From: Clostridium hydrogeniformans DSM 21757
Lineage (GTDB): Bacteria > Bacillota > Clostridia > Clostridiales > Clostridiaceae
Reading direction: 5' to 3'
DNA: 64,000 nucleotides
NCBI RefSeq assembly: GCF_000686705.1
Contig: NZ_JMLJ01000013.1
Span: 1 to 64,000 of the forward strand
Shown here: positions 44,816 through 53,072 of the stretch, one piece after another
Position numbering within the stretch: position 1 is the first letter of the stretch
Layout: each line of letters starts with the position of its first letter
Translations under genes and position numbers: made by a program
The notes under the pieces: model-generated
Databases searched by the model: none
Told to the model about the DNA's origin: nothing
Seen by the model: the letters and a program-made list of their open reading frames with translations, nothing else

Positions 44816-44864
44816 ATATAAAAAATCTAAGACTAAAAAAGAAGATATCACTTGCAGCAGTTAC

Positions 44865-44885
44865 GGAGAACTATAACATAAGTAA
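44865..44885 (+). repeat. rlmH-tail repeat R8 (with decayed half-site R8b at 44934-44948)
   Basis: CAGTTACGGAGAAC is intact, then CTATAACATAAGTAA, so the tail reads G-E-L-stop-H-K-stop. A hairpin AATAAG / CTTATT follows, then ATACCGTATTATAAA, a damaged half-site in the same relative place as R1c and R7b. Confidence 0.7.
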
Positions 44886-45087
44886 ATACAAAGTATCTAT
44901 ATTAATAAGAGAAGACTTATTTTACTAGAAATAATACCGTATTATAAATTATAACTATGCATTAAAAAACTATAAAAATGTACTTATATTTCCATATATA
45001 GAAAATAGTTAAGAAGTTATTCTTTATCTTTAGGAGAATATAGTAAGAGTTTATAATCAATACTTATATAGCATGGAGGGGTATGTT

Positions 45088-45117
45088 ATGAAGTTACGTG
45101 AACAGATTAATCATTAA
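45088..45117 (+). CDS. Nine-codon open frame with strong ribosome site (leader peptide or gene stub)
   Basis: GGAGGGG precedes an ATG; the frame encodes MKLREQINH and stops. The stop codon is the first base pair of a perfect 17-bp hairpin (ACTTTTGTGAG arm, 45117-45154). About 80 bases later the AlkD-like gene begins. It may be a leader peptide coupled to a hairpin, or the first codons left from a deleted gene. The rest of the gap 44949-45235 shows nothing else. Confidence 0.35.
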   Translation: MKLREQINH

Positions 45118-45235
45118 CTTTTGTGAGTTTTCATAGTTGAAAACTCACAAAAGTATTATAATAGTCCTTAAGAAACATTGATGTTGATATTACCAAGTAA
45201 CGAATTTTACTATAAGTTTTAAGGAGATGTTACAA

Positions 45236-45943
45236 ATGGAACTAACCGAAATCATGGATGAATTAAAGTCACTTGGTACAGAGCGTACGAAAAAAACTTA
45301 CATAGGCAAAGGTGCCAAAGAACCTGTTTTTGGCGTAAGCATAAGCGCTATGAAGCCAATTTTTAAGAAAATAAAATATAACCACACTTTGGCAGATCAG
45401 CTTTATGCATCAGGAAATTATGATGCCATGTATTTAGCTGGAATGATTGCTGAGCCTAAAAAAATGGTGGAAGAAGATTTTGACAGGTGGATAGAAGGTG
45501 CCTATTTTTATATGATTTCAGACTATATTGTAGCAGTGACCCTTGCTGAAACAGATATTGCCTTTACTGTTGCAGACCGCTGGATAGATAGTGGAAAAGA
45601 ACTAACAATGTCAGCGGGGTGGAGCTGCTATGAGTGGTTATTAGGTAATCGTAAAGACAGCGAATTTGACAAGGATAAACTTTTGACAATGCTTAATAGG
45701 GTAGGTGACACCATACATGACCAGCCAGATCGTACTAAATATGCCATGAACAATTTTATTATAGCCGTTGGCATTTCATACTTACCCCTTCATGAAGAGG
45801 CAAAGAAAATTGCTGAGAAAATAGGAAAGGTAGAGGTTTTTACGGGGAAAACCCTCTGCCAGACAAATGTTGCAACAGAATCTATTCAAAATGCAGTTGA
45901 TAAGGGAAGAGTAGGCTTTAAGCGTAAACATGTAAGATGTTAA
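45236..45943 (+). CDS. AlkD-like DNA alkylation repair protein
   Basis: A 235-residue all-helical protein with HEAT-like repeats. It has the family features KKTYIGKGAKEPVFGVSISA near the N-terminus, YDAMYLAGMIAEPKKM, SDYIVAVTLAE, MSAGWSCYEWLLGNRKDSEF and FIIAVGISYLPLHEEA. AlkD-type glycosylases remove bulky or charged 3- and 7-alkylpurines. AAGGAGATG precedes ATG 45236. It is upstream of a UvrA-like gene in the same inferred cassette. Confidence 0.8.
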   Translation: MELTEIMDELKSLGTERTKKTYIGKGAKEPVFGVSISAMKPIFKKIKYNHTLADQLYASGNYDAMYLAGMIAEPKKMVEEDFDRWIEGAYFYMISDYIVAVTLAETDIAFTVADRWIDSGKELTMSAGWSCYEWLLGNRKDSEFDKDKLLTMLNRVGDTIHDQPDRTKYAMNNFIIAVGISYLPLHEEAKKIAEKIGKVEVFTGKTLCQTNVATESIQNAVDKGRVGFKRKHVRC

Positions 45944-46142
45944 GGCTTAGTATCAGCCATAGAAATTATCTAGTTGTTAATAAGAGAAGAAAAAGAAATT
46001 AATCCTTTAGTAGTGAATCCTACAATAAATAATAGATTAAAAGGTTGAATTATAATCATGAATTAGTTAATAATTAATAGAATCAATAAAAAAATAAAGT
46101 AATTCAATATATAGATAAAATATTAAAAAGGAGGCGGATAAA

Positions 46143-48380
46143 GTGAAAGATGAATTCATTTATTTAAAAGGATGTAGGGAGAATAATTTAAAAGATATAT
46201 CTCTAGAAATACCTAAAAGAAAGATAACTATTTTTACAGGGGTTTCTGGGTCAGGTAAATCTTCAATTGTTTTTGAGACAGTTGCAAAGGAGGCAAAACG
46301 TCAATTAAATGAGACCTTTAGTGCGTTTATAAGAAACTTTTTACCTAAGTATGGTCATGTTAAAGCTGATCATATTGAAAATCTTTCTACACCTATTATT
46401 ATTGATCAAAGTAGAATTGGTGGTAATTCTAGATCAACTTTAGGAACTATTACAGATATTAATTCATTCCTAAGAGCTTTATATTCAAGGTTTGGAAGCA
46501 CATATATAGGAAAAGCTAGTATGTTTTCTTTTAATGATATAAATGGAATGTGTCCAGAGTGTGAGGGACTTGGTAAAAAGCTAGTTCCTAATATGGAAGA
46601 AATAGTTGATATGAATAAGTTTTTAAATGAAGGAGCAATTTTACTTTCAGGATTTGGAGTAGGGTCATGGAGTTGGAAGCTGTTTACTGAATCAGGTTTT
46701 TTTGATAATGATAAAAAGATATGTGATTATTCAGAAGAAGAATTACAAAAGTTTTTATATGGAGAGGCTGAAAAAATTAAGATAGCTGAAATAGGTACAA
46801 TGAATTTAACTTATGAGGGATTAATAGTTAAATTTAATAAAAGTTATTTAAAGAAAGAAGGGGAAATTTCTGAAGCTGCCAAAAAGAAGCTTAGTAAGTT
46901 ACTAATTGAAGGTGAATGTGCTACTTGTAAGGGAAAAAGGCTTCATGAAAGAGTTTATGGATGTTTAATTAATGGGTATAATATTGCAGACTTAACTAGT
47001 ATGCAAATTGATGAATTAATTAAAGTTATGGAAAACATTAAAGAGGCTGAAGCTGAACCATTAGTTAAGAGTATAGTTGAAAAGCTAAATAATATTATTG
47101 ATATAGGACTTGGATATTTAACTTTAGATAGAGAAACCTCATCATTATCAGGAGGTGAATCTCAACGTATTAAGATGGTAAAACATCTAAATAGTAATTT
47201 AGTTGATTTAATGTATATATTTGATGAACCTAGTATAGGACTTCATCCAAGAGATGTTTATAGGTTAAATAACCTTTTAAGAAAGTTAAGAGATAAAGGT
47301 AATACTGTAATTGTTGTTGAGCATGATCCAGATGTTATTAAGATTGCAGATCATATTATAGATGTAGGACCTCTTGCTGGAAGACATGGAGGAGAAGTAG
47401 TATATCAAGGTAGTTATGAAAAATTACTTAAGTCTGGGACTCTAACAGGAGATGCTTTAAATAAATCTCTTTCTATTAAAGAAAAGGTGAGAGAAAATAA
47501 GGGACATTTAAAAGTTGTTAATTGCAATAAAAATAATTTGAAGAATATTTCTGTTAATATACCAAAAGGTGTTTTAACTGTAGTAACAGGGGTTGCAGGT
47601 TCAGGGAAAAGCACATTAATTAAGAACGAATTTTTAAAGCAAAACAAAGAAGCTGTACTAATAGATCAAAGTCCTGTAGGAGCAAATTCAAGATCAAGCT
47701 TAGCAACTTATAGTGGAATTATGGATAATATAAGAAAAGCTTTTGCTAAAGAAAATGATGCGAATCCATCATTATTTAGCTCAAACTCAGAAGGGGCTTG
47801 TGAAAATTGTAAGGGTAGTGGAATTATAGAAACAAACCTTGCTTTTATGGAAAATATAAAGAGCATCTGTGATGTATGTGATGGTAAAAAGTTTAAAATG
47901 GAAGTCTTAGATTATAGATTACATGGTAAAAATATAATTGAAGTTCTTCATATGTCAGTAGGAGAGGCTATTGATTTCTTTAATATGAAAGCAATTAAAA
48001 CAAAGCTACAGGCTATTCATGATATGGGTATAGGTTATTTAACACTAGGTCAAACCTTAGATACATTATCAGGTGGTGAATGTCAAAGGTTAAAGTTAGC
48101 TAGTGAATTACATAAGGAAAGCTCAGTATACATTATGGATGAACCAACAACAGGTCTTCATATGGCTGATATTGAGAAGTTTATAAATATTGTTGAAAAT
48201 ATCGTAGATAACGGAAATACAGTAATTATTATTGAGCATAATATTGATGTAATTAAAAGAGCGGATTGGATTATTGACCTTGGGCCAGAAGGTGGAATTA
48301 AAGGTGGAAAAATAATTTTTGAAGGAACACCTAAAGAATTATATAAGTGTAATGAATCATTAACTGCTAAGTATCTATAA
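46143..48380 (+). CDS. UvrA-like double ABC ATPase, short form
   Basis: A 745-residue UvrA paralog, about 200 residues shorter than housekeeping UvrA. Two ATPase halves are complete: GVSGSGKSS with LSGGESQRI, and GVAGSGKSTL with LSGGECQRL. Zinc-module pairs are CPECEGLG / CATCKGKR and CENCKGSG / CDVCDGKK. The UvrB-binding and part of the DNA-binding insertions are reduced. Such short UvrA-like proteins occur in antibiotic producers and resistance loci and may protect DNA or act in drug tolerance. The start is GTG 46143, with AGGAGG eight bases upstream. Confidence 0.85.
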   Translation: MKDEFIYLKGCRENNLKDISLEIPKRKITIFTGVSGSGKSSIVFETVAKEAKRQLNETFSAFIRNFLPKYGHVKADHIENLSTPIIIDQSRIGGNSRSTLGTITDINSFLRALYSRFGSTYIGKASMFSFNDINGMCPECEGLGKKLVPNMEEIVDMNKFLNEGAILLSGFGVGSWSWKLFTESGFFDNDKKICDYSEEELQKFLYGEAEKIKIAEIGTMNLTYEGLIVKFNKSYLKKEGEISEAAKKKLSKLLIEGECATCKGKRLHERVYGCLINGYNIADLTSMQIDELIKVMENIKEAEAEPLVKSIVEKLNNIIDIGLGYLTLDRETSSLSGGESQRIKMVKHLNSNLVDLMYIFDEPSIGLHPRDVYRLNNLLRKLRDKGNTVIVVEHDPDVIKIADHIIDVGPLAGRHGGEVVYQGSYEKLLKSGTLTGDALNKSLSIKEKVRENKGHLKVVNCNKNNLKNISVNIPKGVLTVVTGVAGSGKSTLIKNEFLKQNKEAVLIDQSPVGANSRSSLATYSGIMDNIRKAFAKENDANPSLFSSNSEGACENCKGSGIIETNLAFMENIKSICDVCDGKKFKMEVLDYRLHGKNIIEVLHMSVGEAIDFFNMKAIKTKLQAIHDMGIGYLTLGQTLDTLSGGECQRLKLASELHKESSVYIMDEPTTGLHMADIEKFINIVENIVDNGNTVIIIEHNIDVIKRADWIIDLGPEGGIKGGKIIFEGTPKELYKCNESLTAKYL

Positions 48381-48442
48381 TTATATTACTATTTAAAAGA
48401 TATATAAGTATTTGTAAAAATTTAAAATATTAAGATATAGTA

Positions 48443-48504
48443 TTTATGAGCCAAAACTAATTTTATAGTTATGGCTCATTTTTATTTCAGAAAAATTTTA
48501 TAGA
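48443..48504 (+). repeat. Terminator repeat, copy 1
   Basis: ATGAGCCA / TGGCTCAT stem, extended inside by AACTA / TAGTT, then TTTTTATTTCAGAAAA. Identical hairpins are at 49554-49616 and 55516-55575, each directly after a gene, and the similarity extends about 20 bases past the T run. Confidence 0.85.
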
Positions 48505-48556
48505 TTTAGGATATTTATAGAACAATAAATTGAGAAGCCTAGATCATACTTGCTGC

Positions 48557-48577
48557 AGCGAATCTTACCATAAATAA
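48557..48577 (+). repeat. rlmH-tail repeat R9
   Basis: Reads S-E-S-Y-H-K then stop (CTTACCATAAATAAATGAG). It is the last copy I can defend; a weak echo CAGTATCCATAA lies at 48642-48653. Confidence 0.6.
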
Positions 48578-48730
48578 ATGAGACTTCTACAAAAGATATT
48601 GAAATAAAGACATAATAACTATTAATATCCTGTTATTGAAACAGTATCCATAATATTGTAATATGTAGGGGTGAATTAAAATATATTATTTATAATAGTT
48701 GCATAGATAATATGGAATAGGAAGATTAAA

Positions 48731-49552
48731 ATGAAAAAGAAAAAGAAGTTATTAAGTCAAAGGAATTTAATATTTTATTTTTTGGCAGTTTGGTGTAGAC
48801 GTATAATTAGATACAAGCAGTGGTATTTTAGCTCTATCAAGTTTGCAAAGGTAAGGGATTTTAGTAAATTACCGTATAGAGTTAAAAAGCATCAATCAGT
48901 TTTAATTAGAAAATTAGGGGATAGTGATATAGAACTACAGCTTAATAAGGTTGAAAACTTAAAGATAGCTATAAAAAAGATAGATGGAATTATCATAAGT
49001 CCGGGAGAAGTTTTTTCATTTTGTAAAACAGTAGGACTTCCAACAAAATATAAAGGATACCTTCCAGGGATGGAGCTTTGTTTTGGTGAAGCAAGACCAG
49101 GAATTGGGGGTGGACTTTGTCAAATTGCAAATCTTTTAAATTGGCTTGTAATACATAGTCCTCTTACTGTAATGGAAAGGCACCACCACAGTTTTGATCC
49201 ATTTCCAGATGAGGGAAGGGTGCTTCCCTTTGGTAGTGGTGCTACTATATTTTATAATTATGGAGATTTTCAGGTGAAGAACAATACAAGCTATACATTT
49301 CAAATAAATATTTGGATGAGCGAAAAATGTTTAGAAGGGGAACTTAGGATAAGTGAAGAGCTTGATTTTGCATATCATGTGTTTGAAAAAAATCATAAAT
49401 TTTTTAAAATTAAAGATAATTATTACAGACAAAATGAAATCTGGAGAAATAAGATAGCTAAGTTTGAAGGTGGTAGGATTTTAGATACTGAGCTTATTAC
49501 TAAAAATTGTGCTTTAGTAAAATATATTCCTAAAGAATTTGAAGAGAAATAA
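48731..49552 (+). CDS. VanW-family protein
   Basis: A 273-residue protein with the VanW domain over about residues 55-215. Signatures are IIISPGEVFSFCKTVGLPTK, KGYLPGMELCFGEARPGIGG and GLCQIANLLNWLVIHSPLTV. It is named after a vancomycin-resistance accessory gene, but VanW itself has no proven function. The N-terminus is basic with a short hydrophobic stretch (IFYFLAVW). It is flanked by two copies of the terminator repeat, one on each side, so gene plus terminator may have moved as a unit. Confidence 0.85.
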   Translation: MKKKKKLLSQRNLIFYFLAVWCRRIIRYKQWYFSSIKFAKVRDFSKLPYRVKKHQSVLIRKLGDSDIELQLNKVENLKIAIKKIDGIIISPGEVFSFCKTVGLPTKYKGYLPGMELCFGEARPGIGGGLCQIANLLNWLVIHSPLTVMERHHHSFDPFPDEGRVLPFGSGATIFYNYGDFQVKNNTSYTFQINIWMSEKCLEGELRISEELDFAYHVFEKNHKFFKIKDNYYRQNEIWRNKIAKFEGGRILDTELITKNCALVKYIPKEFEEK

Positions 49553-49553
49553 T

Positions 49554-49616
49554 GTTTATGAGCCAAAACTAATTTTATAGTTATGGCTCATTTTTATTTC
49601 AGAAAAGTTTTATAGG
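49554..49616 (+). repeat. Terminator repeat, copy 2
   Basis: Same hairpin as copy 1, beginning 2 bases after the VanW stop codon, with matching 3' flank TTTTATTTCAGAAAAG. Confidence 0.85.
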
Positions 49617-49749
49617 TTCAATATATGGCAATATGTATAGTAGCATATTAATAAGTAGTATTGTCACACAAAAGATTTTATGTATTGGATAAGCTATAGA
49701 GATTTATGATATATGATGGAATTAAGTTTTGGATAAGGGGGCATAAGCA

Positions 49750-50733
49750 ATGGTAAATAAAAATGCAAGATTACAATTGGTATTAAGTTTATGGGGTTTT
49801 AAAGAAAATTTAGAAATTAAAGAAGAAAATATAGAGTATGAAACTAAGAGAGAATCACATATTTGGACTGTAAGTGAAGATTATATATTAAAAATGACCA
49901 ATAGTGAATATGAGATAAAAAACAATGTATATATTTCTAGATTACTTTTAAAAGCAGGTATACCTACTCAAAAAGTAGTATGTACACTAGATGGAGAGAG
50001 TTATGCTTCAGTAGGAAATAGATATTATGCATTATTTATAAAAATTAAAGGTGAAGTATTAAAGGACTATTACCAAGGGAATTATATTAAGAATGGCTTC
50101 TATTTAGGAGAATGTATAGCAGAGCTTCATGATGGCCTTAGAAATATTACTCATGAGTTAAAAGAAAATAATAGTCTATGGGATAACAATATGATAGAAG
50201 AGTTAGATGGTTGGGTTGAGAAAGAAATTAGTAGATATATACCTAAATGTACTTTGAATAAAGAGAAATTAGAAAATTTTAACAGGATTAGAATAGAATT
50301 AAATGAAAACTTTAAAGAACTCTATTTAAAACTTCCAAGACAGATTATTCATAGAGATATTCATGGAGAAAATATGATCTTTAAAGATAATAATCTAGTA
50401 GGATATATAGATTTTGACTTAACTCAAATTAATGCAAGAATATTTGATCTGTGTTATTTATGTACAGGGGCTTTAGCAAAAGTATTTGATGAAAAAGATA
50501 AGAGAGAAAAGTGGCTGGACTTTTCAAAGGCTGTTATTAACGGATATGAAAGTAAATCTGAAATGACAATAGAAGAGAAATGTAGTATTAAGTATATGTT
50601 CTATTCAATAGAACTAATTATGATTGCATTTTTTGCACGAGATGGATATACAGAACTGGCAGAGAATAATATTAAAATGATTAATTGGATAAGTTTGGTT
50701 TTGGATAATTCAAAAATCAATCTATTTGTATAG
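49750..50733 (+). CDS. Phosphotransferase of the APH/choline-kinase family
   Basis: A 327-residue kinase-fold protein. The catalytic loop HRDIHGENMIF and the metal Asp in YIDFDL lie near residues 200-222. The N-lobe has YILKMTNSEYEIKNN, with the likely ATP-binding Lys. The family includes aminoglycoside phosphotransferases, homoserine kinase-like and spore-coat CotS-like proteins. I would not call it a resistance enzyme without testing. It is monocistronic; GGGG precedes the ATG. Confidence 0.8.
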   Translation: MVNKNARLQLVLSLWGFKENLEIKEENIEYETKRESHIWTVSEDYILKMTNSEYEIKNNVYISRLLLKAGIPTQKVVCTLDGESYASVGNRYYALFIKIKGEVLKDYYQGNYIKNGFYLGECIAELHDGLRNITHELKENNSLWDNNMIEELDGWVEKEISRYIPKCTLNKEKLENFNRIRIELNENFKELYLKLPRQIIHRDIHGENMIFKDNNLVGYIDFDLTQINARIFDLCYLCTGALAKVFDEKDKREKWLDFSKAVINGYESKSEMTIEEKCSIKYMFYSIELIMIAFFARDGYTELAENNIKMINWISLVLDNSKINLFV

Positions 50734-50828
50734 ATATAGGTAAAATTTTATGATGCACTAGCTTATATTGACAGAATGAATTCCAAATAATACAATAAAT
50801 TTAAAATAATAGTAAGGAGGAGAAAAAC

Positions 50829-51383
50829 ATGAACATAAATTTATTTCATTCCTTAGAAGGTGAAAATATCTATTTTAAAAAACTAAGTAAAGATGATGCT
50901 CAAGATATACATAGTTATGCATCCGATGAAGCAGTTTCACGTTTTATTGGTTGGAAATTAATGAAAACTTTAAATGAAACTAGTGAGCATATTGAAACAA
51001 TGTTAAAGCGTGAGGCGAATGGGACTCATTTATATGCCTCTGTTATTATAAAATCAACTCAGAAAATTATAGGTACAGCTATGATTTTCAATTTTGACGA
51101 AGAAGCAAAACAAGCTGAAATTGGTTATGTTTTTCATAAAGATCATTGGAGTAAGGGATATGGCTCAGAGTGCGTTGCATTGATGAGTGATTTCGCCTTC
51201 GAATCACTTAATCTACACAAGATACATGCCTGTGTAGTAGACGCAAATATTGGTTCTGCTAGGATATTAGAAAAGAACGGGTATGAGTTAGAAGGACGAT
51301 TAAAAGATAACTATTTTATAGAAGGTAAATATTATGATGCATTGCTGTTTGGCAGAATTCAAAGTAAATCTAATTCTTTTTGA
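50829..51383 (+). CDS. GNAT acetyltransferase, RimJ/RimL-like
   Basis: A 184-residue GNAT with strand order typical of the RimJ/RimL group: IYFKKLSKDDAQDIHSYASD at the start, AEIGYVFHKDHWSKGYGSE (acetyl-CoA loop), LHKIHACVVDANIGSARILE and KNGYELEGRLKDNYFI. Substrates in the group range from ribosomal proteins to small amines. AAGGAGGAG precedes the ATG. It is monocistronic. Confidence 0.87.
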   Translation: MNINLFHSLEGENIYFKKLSKDDAQDIHSYASDEAVSRFIGWKLMKTLNETSEHIETMLKREANGTHLYASVIIKSTQKIIGTAMIFNFDEEAKQAEIGYVFHKDHWSKGYGSECVALMSDFAFESLNLHKIHACVVDANIGSARILEKNGYELEGRLKDNYFIEGKYYDALLFGRIQSKSNSF

Positions 51384-51595
51384 TAAGTTAAATTAAGCTG
51401 TTCAGCGTAGAAACAATTCGTAACAAATAGCCATAAGATAATAAAAATATCTTATGGCTATACTTATTTAACACTAAAAATAGGTCTCTTTGTTATTTAT
51501 AATATTTTATTTTATATTTATTGGATTTTAATGGAGAATATTGAGAGGAAAGTTCATAATCTTATGAGAACGGAAAATAATTAAATATATACTAT

Positions 51596-51631
51596 TTGAC
51601 ACATTATACTATGTAATATATAGTATAATGT
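51596..51631 (+). promoter_or_regulatory. Promoter and palindromic operator of the padR operon
   Basis: TTGACA (51596-51601) and TATAGT (51619-51624) have a 17-base spacer. A perfect palindrome with 12-base arms, ACATTATACTAT / ATAGTATAATGT, and a 7-base centre (51601-51631) covers the promoter. It begins within the -35 and ends 16 bases before the padR start. This is a typical autorepression site. Confidence 0.85.
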
Positions 51632-51646
51632 ATTAGGAGGGGTATT

Positions 51647-51964
51647 ATGGATACACAGTTGAAAAAGGGGCTACTAGAATTTTGCGTTCTTTCAGCACTA
51701 CAAAAGTCAGATTCATATGGTTATCAAATAGTAAAAGATGTATCAGAGTGTATTGAAATATCAGAATCTACATTGTATCCCATATTAAAGCGATTAGAAT
51801 CCAATTCTTATGTTGAAACATACTCTGTAGAGCATAATAGTCGTTTAAGAAAGTACTATAAAATCACGGAAAAAGGAAAAGATCACATAAAAGAGTTTCT
51901 AAATGATTGGCAACAAGTTATGAAGATTTATTATTTTATAAAAGGAGAAAAAATAGATGACTAA
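51647..51964 (+). CDS. PadR-family transcriptional regulator
   Basis: A 105-residue PadR of the short type. The winged helix contains LLEFCVLSALQKSDSYGYQI, ISESTLYPILKRLESNSYV and KYYKITEKGKDHIKEFLNDW. PadR proteins repress efflux or membrane-protein genes and respond to phenolic or drug-like ligands. AGGAGGGG precedes the ATG. The stop overlaps the start of the next gene by 8 bases, and the palindrome at the promoter suggests autorepression. Confidence 0.92.
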   Translation: MDTQLKKGLLEFCVLSALQKSDSYGYQIVKDVSECIEISESTLYPILKRLESNSYVETYSVEHNSRLRKYYKITEKGKDHIKEFLNDWQQVMKIYYFIKGEKIDD

Positions 51965-52544
51965 ATCAGATTTTTTTAATAGTTTAAGGGCGTCATTAAC
52001 ACCTCTAAGTAAAGAGGAGTGTAATAAGTTTATTATTTATTATGAAGAAATTTTTGAAGACTATAAAGAAAGTGGATTAACAGAAAAAGAGGCCATTGAT
52101 AAACTAGGGAATCCGCATATCATAGCTAATGATATTTTAAGTGATCAAGATAATATTAATGTTAAGGTATCACCATTCCGTAATAATATATTAAATGTAA
52201 TACTATTAATCTTAGGATTTCCATTATGGGGAAGTATATTGTTAGCATTAACTTTACTTATACTGTCTGCAAATATTATTATTTGGTGTATTCCATTCAC
52301 TACAGGAGTAAGTTCAATTGCTTTTTTAATAGCAGCCTTAGTTAGTATAATTGGGTCACCATTTATGATGGCAGATATATTAGAAGTAGGTATTGTGCAA
52401 TTAGGAGTGGGAATTGCATCAATTGGTCTTTCTATATTATTAGCATTTTTAACCCTATTTTTATCTAGGAAACTTGCAGTGATTACAAAGCAATTAATCT
52501 TGATCATATGTAAGAAATTTAATAAGAAAGTAGTGAGATTATGA
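51957..52544 (+). CDS. DUF1700 (HAAS) membrane protein
   Basis: A 195-residue protein. The N-terminal helical HAAS part (about 1-65) has LRASLTPLSKEECNKFIIYY and ESGLTEKEAIDKLGNPHIIA. Four membrane helices follow (about 75-180). DUF1700 proteins are nearly always encoded after a PadR regulator, as here, and probably transmit a membrane signal to a partner. The stop overlaps the ATG of a truncated DUF4097-type gene. Confidence 0.88.
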   Translation: MTKSDFFNSLRASLTPLSKEECNKFIIYYEEIFEDYKESGLTEKEAIDKLGNPHIIANDILSDQDNINVKVSPFRNNILNVILLILGFPLWGSILLALTLLILSANIIIWCIPFTTGVSSIAFLIAALVSIIGSPFMMADILEVGIVQLGVGIASIGLSILLAFLTLFLSRKLAVITKQLILIICKKFNKKVVRL

Positions 52545-52726
52545 TAATAAGAAAGCTTAAGAAAAAGGCTATTACAATGAGTGTTTACCTAATAGTCATA
52601 GGATGTATAATTGCAATATTAGGCTTTGGAATATCTGGATTCAATTTAAGTAAATTTGAAAAAAATGATACATATAAATGGTATCGAACTATTAGAATTA
52701 GTGAAGGGCTATCTTTAAGTTTATAA
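52541..52726 (+). pseudogene. Truncated third gene of the padR operon (DUF4097-like start)
   Basis: A 61-codon frame starting at an overlapping ATGA: basic N-terminus, one membrane helix (MSVYLIVIGCIIAILGFGIS), then KNDTYKWYRTI. In complete operons of this kind the third protein is a DUF4097 adhesin-like repeat protein of several hundred residues. Here it ends after 61 residues and the following 350 bases (52727-53072) hold no continuation, only the terminator at 52908-52939. Confidence 0.6.
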
Positions 52727-52907
52727 ATGATTTTAATGAAGGAAGGCCCAAAAGGACATAGTGTATATAGAAGGATATGAGATAGAGTAATTAAAGAACT
52801 TATACTTAAATATATTGAGTAAGAGTATAGTAACTCTGGATATAGAGAAATAACTATTATTTAATAAAATACTATAACCTTATAATTACTCTATGTATAA
52901 AGATAAT

Positions 52908-52939
52908 AAAAATCGCTTTAGTTTACTGAGGCGATTTTT
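52908..52939 (+). terminator. Terminator in the gap after the truncated gene
   Basis: AAAAATCGC pairs with GCGATTTTT around a 14-base loop. It probably ended the original three-gene padR operon. Confidence 0.7.
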
Positions 52940-53072
52940 ATATATGTTGTGATAAAAGCATATTGATTTATTAGTTTCAGCAAATTATATGTATTTTTTA
53001 GGTCCCAATATACATTAGTAAAATATAGTATACTTATGATGTAAAAGGTTTATTAAAGATTGGGGGAATAAG

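Noticed and set aside
22598-48577. The spaced repeats as a CRISPR array or as integron attC sites
   Set aside because: Spacing is 0.1 to 6 kb with genes between, not short unique spacers. The shared core is the rlmH coding tail and not an attC R-box, and no integrase or cas gene is present.
49750-50733. Aminoglycoside resistance gene
   Set aside because: The kinase motifs are shared with many non-resistance phosphotransferases; nothing visible identifies an aminoglycoside substrate.
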